A stretch of DNA of 64,000 nt from the NCBI GenBank assembly GCA_003993805.1, contig RSEF01000003.1, positions 107,761,752 to 107,825,751 on the forward strand, read 5' to 3'. Made by a program: the position numbers and the translations under genes. The number at the start of each line of letters is the position of its first letter. The stretch's first letter is position 1. Of the stretch, positions 63,601 to 64,000 are shown one piece after another. The DNA is from Himantopus leucocephalus (lineage: Eukaryota > Chordata > Aves > Charadriiformes > Recurvirostridae). The notes beneath the pieces were generated by a model that was not told where the DNA came from, did not search any database, and was given only the letters and a program-made list of their open reading frames with translations.

Positions 63601-64000
63601 TGTTTCCAAGAGCTGTAACCAAAAACATACTGATTTATGTGATTATAAAATTCATTTTATTACATCCACCAGATTGTAAATGGAAATATTTCAAAATATG
63701 TTCATGTTTGTCAGTGCAGCATAAATTTGAATTAATATGGCATTGAAAATAGAAACACTAAGCAGGCATTTGAGTAGTCCCTTCTTACTACAATACATTT
63801 TCAATTTGTCAGGACTCCCTTGTAAAAAGCACTACGTTTTTATTTATCTCCCCCTCCCCGCCCAAGCTCTAGTGGTAGAGAATTAATCTATGCTGCATTT
63901 TAAAATAATAGGCAAATCTGACATGAAAGATTTTATTCAGATTCAAGATAGGGAATGCTGATGCTAAAACTTGCCTCCACTCGTTAGACAGGGCCGAACA

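Larger units (their letters stand above)
57264..64000 (-). other. NBAS: NBAS upstream intron, partial (at least 6.7 kb)
   Basis: This lies upstream of the acceptor of exon 57124-57263 and continues past the right edge. I looked for minus-strand exons with AG acceptors, GT donors and NBAS-like sequence in phase 0 and found none convincing. It contains TA/CA simple repeats (57598-57643, 60616-60690), a T13A11 palindrome (59922-59945) and otherwise AT-rich unique sequence. A short upstream exon could have been missed. Confidence 0.6.

Noticed and set aside
1..64000. CRISPR arrays, operons, tRNA or rRNA genes
   Set aside because: The sequence is vertebrate nuclear DNA. No regularly spaced repeats, cloverleaf genes or rRNA segments were seen on either strand by eye.

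Overview
The window looks like ordinary nuclear DNA from a bird. It is AT-rich and intron-dominated. It carries many CR1-family LINE fragments with the typical avian 3' end (a segment resembling CAGAATCATAGAATGG followed by GTTGGAAGGGACCT, or its complement). Four minus-strand exons together encode the C-terminal end of a vertebrate protein that I recognise as NBAS (neuroblastoma-amplified sequence, a subunit of the NRZ vesicle-tethering complex). The species cannot be named from the sequence alone.

Layout. Bases 1 to about 29,430 lie downstream of NBAS and hold no gene that I can support. They contain CR1 tails (6261-6467, 26954-27005, 28600-28921), at least two very old, degraded CR1-type copies (14180-17000), a likely MITE relic (12826-12950), a possible LTR relic (13619-13720), simple repeats and a few CpG-richer stretches (about 7590-8370 and 23520-26270). 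From 29,430 to the right end the window is the 3' part of NBAS, read right to left: exon 57124-57263, exon 48212-48356, exon 41531-41659, terminal coding exon 29929-30204, then a 3' UTR of roughly 490 bases ending at a tandem polyadenylation signal (29451-29460). Splice phases agree across all three junctions and give a continuous 229-residue C terminus. At least 6.7 kb of the next upstream intron fills the right end, and I found no convincing earlier exon there.

The NBAS introns have been hit repeatedly by CR1: a long antisense copy at 33700-34760, an old copy at 35010-35480, a decayed reverse-transcriptase piece at 45395-45770, a sense copy at 47696-48180 that ends about 30 bases from an exon's 5' splice site, a nested cluster at 53545-55075, and two adjacent tails at 56321-56740.

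Assembly quality matters here. There are two 100-base N gaps, both inside CR1 sequence, and six single-N joins. One single N (33957) is flanked by an exact 50-base repeat, which looks like two unmerged contig ends. I did not find a new biological system. The most useful points are the NBAS gene model, the CR1 history and the assembly artefacts. Most open frames in the window are chance frames in AT-rich DNA or repeat remnants.
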